Below are positions 52,057-60,271 of a stretch of DNA of 64,000 bases, in pieces (position 1 is the first letter of the stretch; the number at the start of each line of letters is the position of its first letter). This DNA is from RGDT01 sp964630925 (GTDB lineage Bacteria; Planctomycetota; Planctomycetia; Gemmatales; Gemmataceae): the NCBI GenBank assembly GCA_964630925.1, contig CAZVZK010000042.1, positions 7,669 to 71,668 of the forward strand, given 5' to 3'. Made by a program: the position numbers and the translations under genes. The notes under the pieces were generated by a model. It was not told the DNA's origin, made no database searches, and was given only the letters and a program-made list of their open reading frames with translations.

Positions 52057-52532
52057 GCCCCGTTGGAGGCCGCCCCGTCGTCCCGCCCCTCCTGCTCGTT
52101 GATGCGGGCGATCAGCGACGCCAGCAGCGAGACGACCTCGTCCGACGCCAACACCTCCCCGAGCAGGCGGATGAACTCCTCGGGCGACGAGGCCCGCCGT
52201 TGGTCCGGGCCGAGCACCCCGACAGGCCTGAGCGGCGAGGCCCCGATGTCGGCCCCGTCCGGGGCGAAGCAACGGGCCGTCAGCGTGACCGGGTAGAGCC
52301 GGGAGGCCGCGTGCGTGGCGCGGAGGATCTCCTCGTGGTAATCCAGGGGCGGGGCCGCCACCTCCAGGGAGAGCATCCTCCGCCCCTCGACCTCGGCCGA
52401 GGTGACCTTCGCATGCAACAGGCCCTTGGTCTGGCGGGCAAGCAGCGGCTCCTGCTCGCGCAGGATGGAGGCCGGCGACCGCACGTCAACGGTCGCCGAG
52501 GGCGGCCAAAGGCTGACGCTTAGTGTGGACAT
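52050..52532 (-). CDS. hypothetical protein downstream of an endonuclease/exonuclease/phosphatase gene
   Basis: This 160-residue protein contains LSLEVAAPPLDYHEEILRAT, an HAASRLYPVTLTARCFAPDG stretch and a helical C-terminus EEFIRLLGEVLASDEVVSLL. It has no signal or membrane helix. I do not recognise a family. Its ATG lies 12 bp after the stop of the upstream EEP-family gene, so the two are an operon. Its C-terminus runs into the mfd fragment and may have been altered by that junction. Confidence 0.6.
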   Translation of the reverse strand: MSTLSVSLWPPSATVDVRSPASILREQEPLLARQTKGLLHAKVTSAEVEGRRMLSLEVAAPPLDYHEEILRATHAASRLYPVTLTARCFAPDGADIGASPLRPVGVLGPDQRRASSPEEFIRLLGEVLASDEVVSLLASLIARINEQEGRDDGAASNGAA

Positions 52533-52544
52533 GCCGGCCTCCGG

Positions 52545-53372
52545 TCAATCGGTCAGCGAGAACAGCAACGGCAGATGGTCCGAGACGGCCTCGCGCGGCC
52601 TGCCACGCTCGGTGACGAACGTCTCGGCACCGTCCGGATCCAGGATCCGGACGCCCGCGAGCCGGGCGGCCAGGGCCGGCCGCACAAGCACCTGGTCGAA
52701 CATGTGCCAGAAGGGTGCCACGGGCCTCCCCCCGCCGTCGGCGAAGTAGGAGCCCGGAGGCCCGTCCGTCCCATCCCCGAACAGGGACCACATGGGATTA
52801 TACAAGGACCGGTAGCGGCGTCCGGCGACGACGCGGCCCTCGGGCCGCGCGAGGTCGCGCGTCATCAGGCCGTGCAGCCCCTGGGCGGCGACGACACCGG
52901 GGTCATACGGGTCCATGTTCAGGTCGCCGACGAGCAGCGTCCGCTCGTGGCCGCGGGCGTCCTCGGCCGCCTCGATGCGGCGGGCCATCACCCCCGCCTC
53001 GGCGAGCTGATCCTCCCGCGTCCAGTGCGCCTGACTCGGGAAGTGGACGGCGGCCAGCAAGAGCTCCACCCCTCCACCGGGCGTCAGCCGCCAGATGGCG
53101 AGGCGGCGGCTCACGTCGGCCGACGCATCCTGAACGGCTCCGGGCGGTAGCCGGGTGAAGAGCTGGACACGCCCGCCACCCGGCGGGGCGTGGAACGGCG
53201 CGCCGAGGGAGGAGGCCAGCGCCGCCGGGTCGAAGCGCGACTCCGCCAGCAGGAGGATGTCGATCCCGTGTGCCGCCACGAGGCGTGTGAGGTGCCGGCG
53301 GAGGCCGGCCTCGCGCGTCGGCCACGTCGCCTCCTGGTTGCCGCGCAGGTTCCAGAACAGGAAGGTGAGCAT
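52545..53372 (-). CDS. endonuclease/exonuclease/phosphatase family protein
   Basis: This 275-residue EEP-fold hydrolase has LTFLFWNLRGNQ (metal-site Asn), DILLLAESRFDP (catalytic Glu), LLLAAVHFPSQ, TLLVGDLNMDPYD (Asp and Asn of the active site) and the C-terminal EAVSDHLPLLFSL with the catalytic Asp-His. The family includes nucleases and phosphoesterases; which substrate is used here is unknown. ATG 53372 begins right before the first strand. It forms an operon with the 160-residue hypothetical gene. Confidence 0.85.
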   Translation of the reverse strand: MLTFLFWNLRGNQEATWPTREAGLRRHLTRLVAAHGIDILLLAESRFDPAALASSLGAPFHAPPGGGRVQLFTRLPPGAVQDASADVSRRLAIWRLTPGGGVELLLAAVHFPSQAHWTREDQLAEAGVMARRIEAAEDARGHERTLLVGDLNMDPYDPGVVAAQGLHGLMTRDLARPEGRVVAGRRYRSLYNPMWSLFGDGTDGPPGSYFADGGGRPVAPFWHMFDQVLVRPALAARLAGVRILDPDGAETFVTERGRPREAVSDHLPLLFSLTD

Positions 53373-53501
53373 CGGTGCCCCGGACAGGGGGTCAATTCTG
53401 TCAGGATACGATCTCACCGCCGGGTGCGGAAATCACTGGCCCCGGCGTCCTGGGGTGGATAATCTGCCGAAAACCGCCCCCACGACTCCGAGGAGCCGCC
53501 C

Positions 53502-54653
53502 GTGGAACGCCAAGAGTCGATCACGCCCGCTCAGCCCGGCGCCGAGCCGAAGTTGAACGACGCCCGGATTCAGGCGGACCCTGCTGGAGCGCCGGCGGGG
53601 GGCGGGACGAAGCAACCTTCAGCATGGCATGCCTGGCGAAAGAGGCTTCGCCCGTTCCGCGCGCTCATCTCCTTGGCGGCCCTTGGCGTCCTGGGGCTCC
53701 TGGCGGTGTCGCTGGCCGGACGCATGAGGCCCGCCGTGAAGGGGCCGGATCCGGAGGCCGCCGAGTGCGAGGCCCTCATGCGCGAATGCTTGCTTTATCA
53801 CGAACTCATGCGCGATAATGATTTTCCAGACAAGGAACGGGTCGCCGAGCAGAAGCGGCGTATCGAAAGGTTGGCCGCCTTCGGCGGTCGGGCGATCCCG
53901 TCGCTGTGCTGGGGCACCGGGGAATTGGCCCGGCGTAACTCGTCCCGGGTCGCTCTGGCCGCGTTCTGTGCGCAGATCCTCGCCAAGATCAAGCCCCCAC
54001 CCCTGGACGAATTGATCGCCGTCTTGCGGGAGGGCGAGGAAGCTGACGAGGCGACACGCCTCCGGTGGCATGGCGCCTGCATCCTGCTCGAAGATCTGGG
54101 GCCTGCGGCGAGGAAGGCCATCCCGACGCTGATCCTGCGGTGCGAGGAGAAGGAGCGGTATGGCCCTGGCTCGTTCGCCCCGACCGCGTACACCACCCGG
54201 TGGGCCCTGCGTTCCATCACTCCGGCGGCGGACGATCTGCCCGAGCTCTTGCCGCTGCTCCGGCACACACAGCGTCTGGTCAGGCGGGACGCCGCCGGCG
54301 TCATCGGCAGGATCGATCCGCCGCAGCGGGAGGCAGCGCCCGAGCTGGTGCGTCTGCTCGACGACGAGGAGCGGGAGGTCCGTCTGGCCGCGGCCGGATC
54401 GCTCGCGGCGATCACGCCAGGCACCCCCGAAGGGGTGGAGGCTGCGCGAATGATCCTGCGTCACCTGTCTGAAGAGAATGAGAACCTCCGAAGGATGGCG
54501 CACCGCCCATTGGAGAACCCCCGGGCCTTGTCGGCCCTGATCGCCCTCGGTCGTGATGCGAAGGAGCCACTACAACAGATGCACAAGGAGTGTCGCTGGG
54601 TTGAGGAGAAGCGCCGGGCGCTCTTCTGGGCCGTCGTCGAGATCAAACCCTAG
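53502..54653 (+). CDS. membrane-anchored HEAT-repeat protein
   Basis: This 383-residue protein has a ~55-residue Pro/Ala N-terminus, one membrane helix (ALISLAALGVLGLLAVSLAG) and a C-terminal array of HEAT-type helical repeats (AARKAIPTLILRCEE; LPELLPLLRHTQRLVRRDAA; APELVRLLDDEEREVRLAAA). It is probably an envelope scaffold or regulator. GTG 53502 is used, with GAGGAG 7 bp upstream. It is divergent from the EEP-family gene. Confidence 0.7.
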   Translation: MERQESITPAQPGAEPKLNDARIQADPAGAPAGGGTKQPSAWHAWRKRLRPFRALISLAALGVLGLLAVSLAGRMRPAVKGPDPEAAECEALMRECLLYHELMRDNDFPDKERVAEQKRRIERLAAFGGRAIPSLCWGTGELARRNSSRVALAAFCAQILAKIKPPPLDELIAVLREGEEADEATRLRWHGACILLEDLGPAARKAIPTLILRCEEKERYGPGSFAPTAYTTRWALRSITPAADDLPELLPLLRHTQRLVRRDAAGVIGRIDPPQREAAPELVRLLDDEEREVRLAAAGSLAAITPGTPEGVEAARMILRHLSEENENLRRMAHRPLENPRALSALIALGRDAKEPLQQMHKECRWVEEKRRALFWAVVEIKP

Positions 54654-54710
54654 GTAGCCCGCAAGCGGTGAGCCTCACCCCGATGCAGGTGTGCAACTCC
54701 CCGGGACGTG

Positions 54711-54931
54711 GCTCACCCCTCGCCCGCCACGGCCAGCACCTCCCGCAGCGCCTCGTCCATCGGCTGCGGCTCCAGCTAGTGGTGGCCGAGCAGGAAGTAC
54801 GCTTGCTTGTCGTCCACCACTTTCAGGTCATCGCCGACACGCGCCGCCAACTGGCGATCTTCAGCGGCCACCGGTAGCCGAACACCGCGTAGGCCGGGCC
54901 GTCACGCCGTCGCCCTCCAGATGCACTGTCG
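54711..54931 (-). pseudogene. decayed copy of the mfd 3' end (fragment 2)
   Basis: About 220 bp match the last ~75 codons and stop of mfd (compare 56065-56285). The minus strand reads GPAYAVFGY, then after a frameshift VVDDKQAYFLLGHH, a premature TAG (54776-54778) and LEPQPMDEALREVLAVAGEG. It lies in the 320-bp gap between the HEAT-repeat gene and the hypothetical gene at 54973, with nothing else recognisable there. Confidence 0.88.
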
Positions 54932-54972
54932 GCCGACTCGGCCGATTGGCAGCTACGGCCAAACAGGTGGGG

Positions 54973-55554
54973 TCACGTCGGGCCTGGGGCGTCGGGTTGT
55001 TCCTTCCCGGCGAGAAGACTCCCGTCTGCTTCAATCGTCGCCGTTTCGGATCGGCACCGCGTGCGTGGTGACGAGGCCGGCGGAGTCTCCTCGATCGGGG
55101 CCAGGGCGGAGTCGCGGGGATCGAGGGCGGCCGGCGGCTCGGCGAAGGCCGCGGGGTCGCCGATGTGGCGGAGATCGAGCGCCAAGTCCCCCTTCGTGTT
55201 CTTGAACACAGCCTGGAACAGCGAAGGGCCCGCGTCGGCGACGAGCAGCCCGTCGCCTCCGTACGGCGACACCGAGTCCAGGGTGCGCCGATTGCACAGG
55301 GCGGCGATCCTGGCGAGCAGGGAGCGGAATGCCGCCCGCGGAAGGGGGAACGTGGCTTCTCCGACGAAGGAGGACTGGCGGGTGGGCTCCTCCCGGAAAC
55401 TCGACCAGCTCGCGTGGCACCCCTCGGGGCCGTGGGTGAGGAGGACGCGCCGGCCCTGGCACGCCCGGAGCAGGCGATCCACGAGTGTGACGATCGCGCC
55501 TTCGGCCGGGGTGAACGCCTCGTGCAGCAGGGAGCGGATGTCCGGCTCGCTCAT
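54973..55554 (-). CDS. hypothetical partner of the ART-like gene
   Basis: This 193-residue protein contains AIVTLVDRLLRACQGRRVLL, EGCHASWSSF and DGLLVADAGPSLFQAVFKNT, and then a Pro/Ala-rich tail that seems disordered. There is no signal peptide. ATG 55554 overlaps the stop of the upstream gene by 4 bp, so the two are translationally coupled. Function unknown; it could be the immunity or accessory partner of the upstream protein. Confidence 0.6.
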   Translation of the reverse strand: MSEPDIRSLLHEAFTPAEGAIVTLVDRLLRACQGRRVLLTHGPEGCHASWSSFREEPTRQSSFVGEATFPLPRAAFRSLLARIAALCNRRTLDSVSPYGGDGLLVADAGPSLFQAVFKNTKGDLALDLRHIGDPAAFAEPPAALDPRDSALAPIEETPPASSPRTRCRSETATIEADGSLLAGKEQPDAPGPT

Positions 55555-55925
55555 GGCACCTCCCGTATCTCGGCGCTCGCCCGGATCGCGGGCCATTCCG
55601 CCAGCAGCTCCTCGAGGCCAGCCCCCCGGTCGAACTGGATGACGCCGGCGCTCAGCGGGTGCCAGGGGCTCGCATCGGCCGCCGCCTGGACGACGGGCTC
55701 CGGGACGTCGAGGGCGAGGATCACCGGGCCGCCCTCGTCGGGGAAGGCGCTCGCCTTGCGCCTGGCGTACGTCTCGGGCGGATCATGCAGGAAAGGGCCG
55801 GTTTCGACATACATCGAGAACCCGTCCTCCACGGGCAGGCCTCCGGGCTCGGCGTAGCAGGGATCGGGGCCGTTCGCCAGGATGCTCTCGGCGCGTCGTC
55901 GTGTCGTGCCGTGGACGAGGATCAT
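55551..55925 (-). CDS. small protein with ADP-ribosyltransferase-like N-terminal motif
   Basis: This 124-residue protein opens with LVHGTTRRRAESILANGPDP, the His-Gly-Thr strand plus helix pattern common to ADP-ribosyltransferase and related folds. It continues with FSMYVETGPFLHDPPETYAR and PVILALDVPEPVVQAAAD. In ART-like proteins the second core motif is Tyr/Ser-based, and the third residue is usually Glu or Gln; those are not certain here. Assignment to the ART fold is therefore tentative. It forms a 4-bp overlapping pair with the next gene. Confidence 0.5.
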   Translation of the reverse strand: MILVHGTTRRRAESILANGPDPCYAEPGGLPVEDGFSMYVETGPFLHDPPETYARRKASAFPDEGGPVILALDVPEPVVQAAADASPWHPLSAGVIQFDRGAGLEELLAEWPAIRASAEIREVP

Positions 55926-56064
55926 GCCCGGCGACGCTCCCGCGTTCCACTCCTTGCCCCCCTACCACAATCGTAACCCCCTCCGTCCCGCCCCGCAAGA
56001 CGCACCCCGCCATGTCCCTTCTGGGGCTCAAGGGTGTGCGTCCTTCGTCGCACAACAACGTCCC

Positions 56065-59000
56065 TCACCCCTCCCCCGCCACCGCCAGCACCTCACGCAG
56101 CGCCTCGTACATCGGCCGCGGCTCCAACTGGTGGTGCCCCAGCAAGAAGTACGCTTGCTTCTCATCGACCACCTTCAGGTCGTCGCCCACCCGCGCCGCC
56201 AACTGCCTGATCTTCAGAGGCCCGCGGTAGCCGAAGACGGCGTAGGTCGGCCCCGTGACGCCGTCGCCGGGGCCCTCCAGGTGCACCGCGTCGATCTTCC
56301 ACGCCGCCGCCCGGATACGCATCTCCTGCATCCGCAGCAGCCACTCCACCTGCTCCGGCACCGGGCCGTAGCGGTCACGCAGCTCGGCGCGGAACTCGTC
56401 CAGCCGGTCCAGCCGCCGCACCCGGCCAAGGCGGCGATACGCCTCGATGCGCTGCTTCTGGCCGGGGACGTACTCGCGCGGCAGGTACGCCTCCCACGGC
56501 AGATCGACGGTCACCTCCAGCGGCGCACGCAGCGGCAGCTTCTTCAGCGTCCGCACCGCGTTCTCCAGGAGCTGGCAGTACAGCTCGTAGCCGACGGCGG
56601 CGATGTGCCCGGACTGCTCGTTGCCCAGGATGTTGCCCGCGCCGCGGATCTCCAGGTCGCGCAGGGCGATCTTGAAGCCCGCCCCGAGCGACGTGAACTC
56701 CTCCATCGCCTTGAGGCGTTTCGCCGCCGCCTCGTTCACACGCCGGTTGCCGTCCACCACGAGGTAGCAGTAGGCCCGGTGCCGGGAACGGCCGACGCGG
56801 CCGCGGAGCTGGTGCAGGTCGGCGAGGCCGTAGTGGTCGGCCTCGTTGATGAACATGGTGTTGGCGCTGGGGATGTCCAGGCCGCTCTCGATGATCGTCG
56901 TCGCCAGGAGGATGTCGGCCTCGCGGCGGACGAAGCGCATCATGCCTCGCTCGAGCTGCGACTCGGGCATCTGCCCGTGGACGACGGTGATGCCCGCGTC
57001 GGGGACGATGCGGAGGAGTTTGGCGCGGACCTCCTCGATGTCGTTGACGCGGTTGTGCACGAAGTAGATCTGCCCCTCGCGGCTCAGCTCGCGCTGGATG
57101 GCGTTCTTGATGAGGGCGTCGTCCCACCTCACGATGCGCGTCTCGATGGCCAGGCGGTCCGGCGGCGGCGTCTCCAGGTTGGAGATGTCGCGGATGCCGA
57201 GCAGTGACAGGTGCAGGGTGCGCGGGATGGGCGTGGCGGTCAGCGTCAGCACGTCCACCTGCGCCCGCAGGCGCTTCAGTCGCTCCTTGTGTTCGACGCC
57301 GAATCGCTGCTCCTCATCGACGATGACGAGGCCCAGGTCGTGGAACTTCACGTCGGCACTCAGTAGGCGATGCGTGCCGATGACGACATCGACGCCGCCC
57401 GTGCCCAGCGCCTCGACGATGCGCGTCTGCTCCGACCCGGTGCGGAAGCGGCTGAGGCAGTGGACGACGAACGGGTAGCCGGACATGCGGGCGGAGAAGG
57501 TGCGGTAGTGCTGCTCGGCCAGGACCGTCGTCGGCACCAGCACGGCCACCTGCCGGCCGGAGTCGATCACCTTGAAGGCGGCGCGGATGGCCATCTCGGT
57601 CTTGCCGTAACCCACGTCGCCGCAGACGAGGCGGTCCATCGGGCGGGGGCGGTGCAGGTCGCCCTTGATCTCGCCCATCGTGGTGAGCTGGTCCGGCGTC
57701 TCCTGGAAGGGGAAGGACGCCTCGAATTCGCGCTGCCACTGGGTGTCGGGCGGGTAGGCGTGGCCGGGCTGGGCGTCGCGCACGGCCTGGAGCTGGAGCA
57801 TCTCGGCGGCGAGGTCCTGCACGGCCTCCTCGACGCGGGCCTTGCGTCCGGTCCACGCCGTCCCGCCGACCTTGGACAGCTCGGGGTCCGACTTGCCGCC
57901 GCCGACGTACTTCTGCACGAGGTCGATCTTCGACGCCGGGACGTAGAGCTTCACGCCGCCCCGGAACTCGAGGACGAGGTGCTCCTCCAACTGCTGCCGG
58001 CGGCCCGCGCCGGAGCCGGTCTCCCGCGCGATCATCTGCATCCCGCGGAACCGCCCGATGCCGTGCGAGACGTGCACGACCAGGTCGCCGTCGGACAATT
58101 CGAGGAACGAGTCGATCGCCCGCGACTCCAGCCGCCGGCGCGGCAGGGGGGCGTGGATGTCCTCGCGGCGGAATAATTCCTGCCCCCCCAGCACCACGGT
58201 GTTCCCGCCGTCGCTCACGAGGCGGAAGCCGGCGCGGACGTTGCCGCGGACGAGGCGAAGGCGGTTCGAGCCGGCCAGCTTGCCGGCGGCCAGCACCTCG
58301 GCGAGACGCCTCTCCTCGCCCTCGCTCTGGCAGGCGATCAGGACGGTGTCGGCGGCGGCGACGGCGTCCAGCTCGTCGCGGATCTTGGCCACGTCGCCGG
58401 ACAGGCGCTCGACCGACTCGACGCGCAGGTGGCACACCTGCTCGACGCTGGGCGAGGGAAGGGCGGTGACGGTCAGCGTCGGGAAGCGGATGAGGTTCTG
58501 GAAGACGCCCTCGTTGCGGAACAGGCCCGTGGAGTCGGCCAGGCGCTCGTGGTAGTGCCGTCCCTGCTCGGCCAGCTCCTCCGGCTCCACCAGCACCACC
58601 CAAGCGCCCGGCGGGAGGTGGTCGGTGAAGTGCCCCGTGGCGGCCGCCTCGCCCTCACGCGACAGGCCGCTGACCTCCGCCTCCGTCAAGGCACCGAGGG
58701 AGCGCTGCGTCTGCGGCGAGAAGCGGCGGAGTGACTCCACCTCGTCGCCGAACAGCTCGACGCGGACGGGGGCCTCGGCGTCGGGCGGGAAGATGTCGAT
58801 GATGCCGCCGCGGCGTCCGAACTCGCCGGGGGACTCGACGGCCTCGGCGGCGCGGTAGCCACGGGCGACGAGCCAGGCGGCCAGCGCCTCGGGGTCGATG
58901 GTGTCGCCGACGCGGAGGCGGCGGCTGTTGCGCGACAGCTCCTCGCGCCTCGGCACCGGCTGGATGAGGGCCTGGAACGTCGCCAGGATCACCCGCGGCG

Positions 59001-59358
59001 GGTCGGCCGCGAGCTGCTTGACGAGGCGCAGCCGCTGCCCGGCGACGAGGTCGATCCCCTCCCCTTCGGGCATCCTGTCCCACGCCGGCAACACCTCGGG
59101 CTCGACGCCGGTGAACGTCTCCAGGTCGGCGGCCCAGGCGTCGAGGTCGCGCGGGTGGGCGATGACGACGAGGACGGCCGACGGGGCGCGTGTCGCGGCG
59201 GCCGCGGCGGCGAGGGCCGAGGACGACGCCCAGGCGCCATCCACGGTGGCGCCGGCCCCGGACGCCAGGGCGTCGAGGGCCGGCGCGAGCGTGCCATCTG
59301 CCAGGGACGCCGCGAGGCCGGTGAGTGTGGTAGTGTCGGGCGCGGCCAGTGTCTGCAC
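56065..59358 (-). CDS. mfd: transcription-repair coupling factor
   Basis: This 1,097-residue Mfd translocase pushes stalled RNA polymerase off lesions and recruits UvrA. It shows the UvrB-like N-terminal region (GEFGRRGGIIDIFPPDAEAP), the RNA-polymerase-interacting domain (DLVVHVSHGIGRFRGMQM), Walker A in VCGDVGYGKTEMAIRAAF, the DEEQ box (LVIVDEEQRFGVEHKE), TATPIPRTLHLSL and motif VI (QLRGRVGRSRHRAYCYLV). The GTG at 59358 has AGGA 9 bp upstream and no better ATG nearby. Two decayed copies of its 3' end lie further downstream on the same strand. Confidence 0.96.
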   Translation of the reverse strand: MQTLAAPDTTTLTGLAASLADGTLAPALDALASGAGATVDGAWASSSALAAAAAATRAPSAVLVVIAHPRDLDAWAADLETFTGVEPEVLPAWDRMPEGEGIDLVAGQRLRLVKQLAADPPRVILATFQALIQPVPRREELSRNSRRLRVGDTIDPEALAAWLVARGYRAAEAVESPGEFGRRGGIIDIFPPDAEAPVRVELFGDEVESLRRFSPQTQRSLGALTEAEVSGLSREGEAAATGHFTDHLPPGAWVVLVEPEELAEQGRHYHERLADSTGLFRNEGVFQNLIRFPTLTVTALPSPSVEQVCHLRVESVERLSGDVAKIRDELDAVAAADTVLIACQSEGEERRLAEVLAAGKLAGSNRLRLVRGNVRAGFRLVSDGGNTVVLGGQELFRREDIHAPLPRRRLESRAIDSFLELSDGDLVVHVSHGIGRFRGMQMIARETGSGAGRRQQLEEHLVLEFRGGVKLYVPASKIDLVQKYVGGGKSDPELSKVGGTAWTGRKARVEEAVQDLAAEMLQLQAVRDAQPGHAYPPDTQWQREFEASFPFQETPDQLTTMGEIKGDLHRPRPMDRLVCGDVGYGKTEMAIRAAFKVIDSGRQVAVLVPTTVLAEQHYRTFSARMSGYPFVVHCLSRFRTGSEQTRIVEALGTGGVDVVIGTHRLLSADVKFHDLGLVIVDEEQRFGVEHKERLKRLRAQVDVLTLTATPIPRTLHLSLLGIRDISNLETPPPDRLAIETRIVRWDDALIKNAIQRELSREGQIYFVHNRVNDIEEVRAKLLRIVPDAGITVVHGQMPESQLERGMMRFVRREADILLATTIIESGLDIPSANTMFINEADHYGLADLHQLRGRVGRSRHRAYCYLVVDGNRRVNEAAAKRLKAMEEFTSLGAGFKIALRDLEIRGAGNILGNEQSGHIAAVGYELYCQLLENAVRTLKKLPLRAPLEVTVDLPWEAYLPREYVPGQKQRIEAYRRLGRVRRLDRLDEFRAELRDRYGPVPEQVEWLLRMQEMRIRAAAWKIDAVHLEGPGDGVTGPTYAVFGYRGPLKIRQLAARVGDDLKVVDEKQAYFLLGHHQLEPRPMYEALREVLAVAGEG

Positions 59359-59422
59359 GGGTCGAGATCCTCCCCCCGTGATATTGTACGGCGGACGGAG
59401 CGCGTTCTTCCCCCGGGTGCGC

Positions 59423-60250
59423 TCACACACGCGCCCAGGCGGCGGCCTCCTCGCCGTCGAGCCGCAGCGTCAGGCACTTGGCGCTGCCGCCCGACTTGAT
59501 GAACTCGTCCAGCTCGACCATCGCCACCGCGTACCCGCGCGCCTCCAGATCGGCCTTGAGCCCGTCGCAGCCGGCGTTGACGACGACGGACTTGCCTACG
59601 ACGACGGCGTTGCAGCCGAAGCGGCGGGCGTCCTCGTCACCGGCGGCGACGAGGTCGGGGATGTGGGCCTCGATGACCCGCCGGCCGTAGGCGTCGAAGG
59701 CGCCGGGGTACCAGATGGCGGCGCCGGGCGCGAGCGGGCAGAAGCAGGTGTCGAGGTGGTAGAAGTAGGGGTTGACCAGCTCGACCGGGAGTGTCTGGAC
59801 GCCGAGGGCCTGGCCGAGCCACTGGTGCCCGTGGACGTCGCTGCGGATGCGGTAGCCGGCGAAGAGCGAGTCGCCGCAGAAGAGGGCGTCGCCGGCCCCC
59901 TCGAAGTAGGTGCCCTCGGGGAGGGTGTGGACCTCGTAGCCGTGGGCGGCAAACCAGGCGTCGAAGTGCGGCGTCTCGCGGGCGCGCACCTCATGCCGGA
60001 AACGCGAGCTGAAGAAGCGGCGGCCATGCATGAGGCCGGCGTTGGCGGTGAAGACGAGGTCCGGCAGGCCGGGCTGCGGCGTCATCAGCTCGACCTTGAC
60101 GCCCAGCTCGAGGAGGGTGCGGTGCAGGGCACGCCACTGGGCGGCGGCGCGTTCGGGCGAGGCGCCGCGGGCCTTGCTCATCCACGGGTTGATCTCGTAC
60201 TCGATGCCGAAATAGTCCGGGCTGCACATCAGGATGCGGGGCTGTCTCAT
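59423..60250 (-). CDS. arginine deiminase/amidinotransferase-superfamily enzyme
   Basis: This 275-residue protein shows DLVFTANAGLMHG, YFEGAGDALFCGD, GYRIRSDVHGHQWL, the catalytic His in YFYHLDTCFCPL and the catalytic Cys near the end in FIKSGGSAKCLTLRLD. These match the guanidino-group-modifying superfamily (dimethylarginine dimethylaminohydrolase, arginine dihydrolase and relatives). The reaction is hydrolysis or transfer at a guanidinium carbon; the exact substrate is uncertain, with arginine or a methylated arginine most likely. ATG 60250 begins at the first beta strand. Confidence 0.85.
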   Translation of the reverse strand: MRQPRILMCSPDYFGIEYEINPWMSKARGASPERAAAQWRALHRTLLELGVKVELMTPQPGLPDLVFTANAGLMHGRRFFSSRFRHEVRARETPHFDAWFAAHGYEVHTLPEGTYFEGAGDALFCGDSLFAGYRIRSDVHGHQWLGQALGVQTLPVELVNPYFYHLDTCFCPLAPGAAIWYPGAFDAYGRRVIEAHIPDLVAAGDEDARRFGCNAVVVGKSVVVNAGCDGLKADLEARGYAVAMVELDEFIKSGGSAKCLTLRLDGEEAAAWARV

Positions 60251-60271
60251 GGCTCCCTCCGTGGGGGCATT

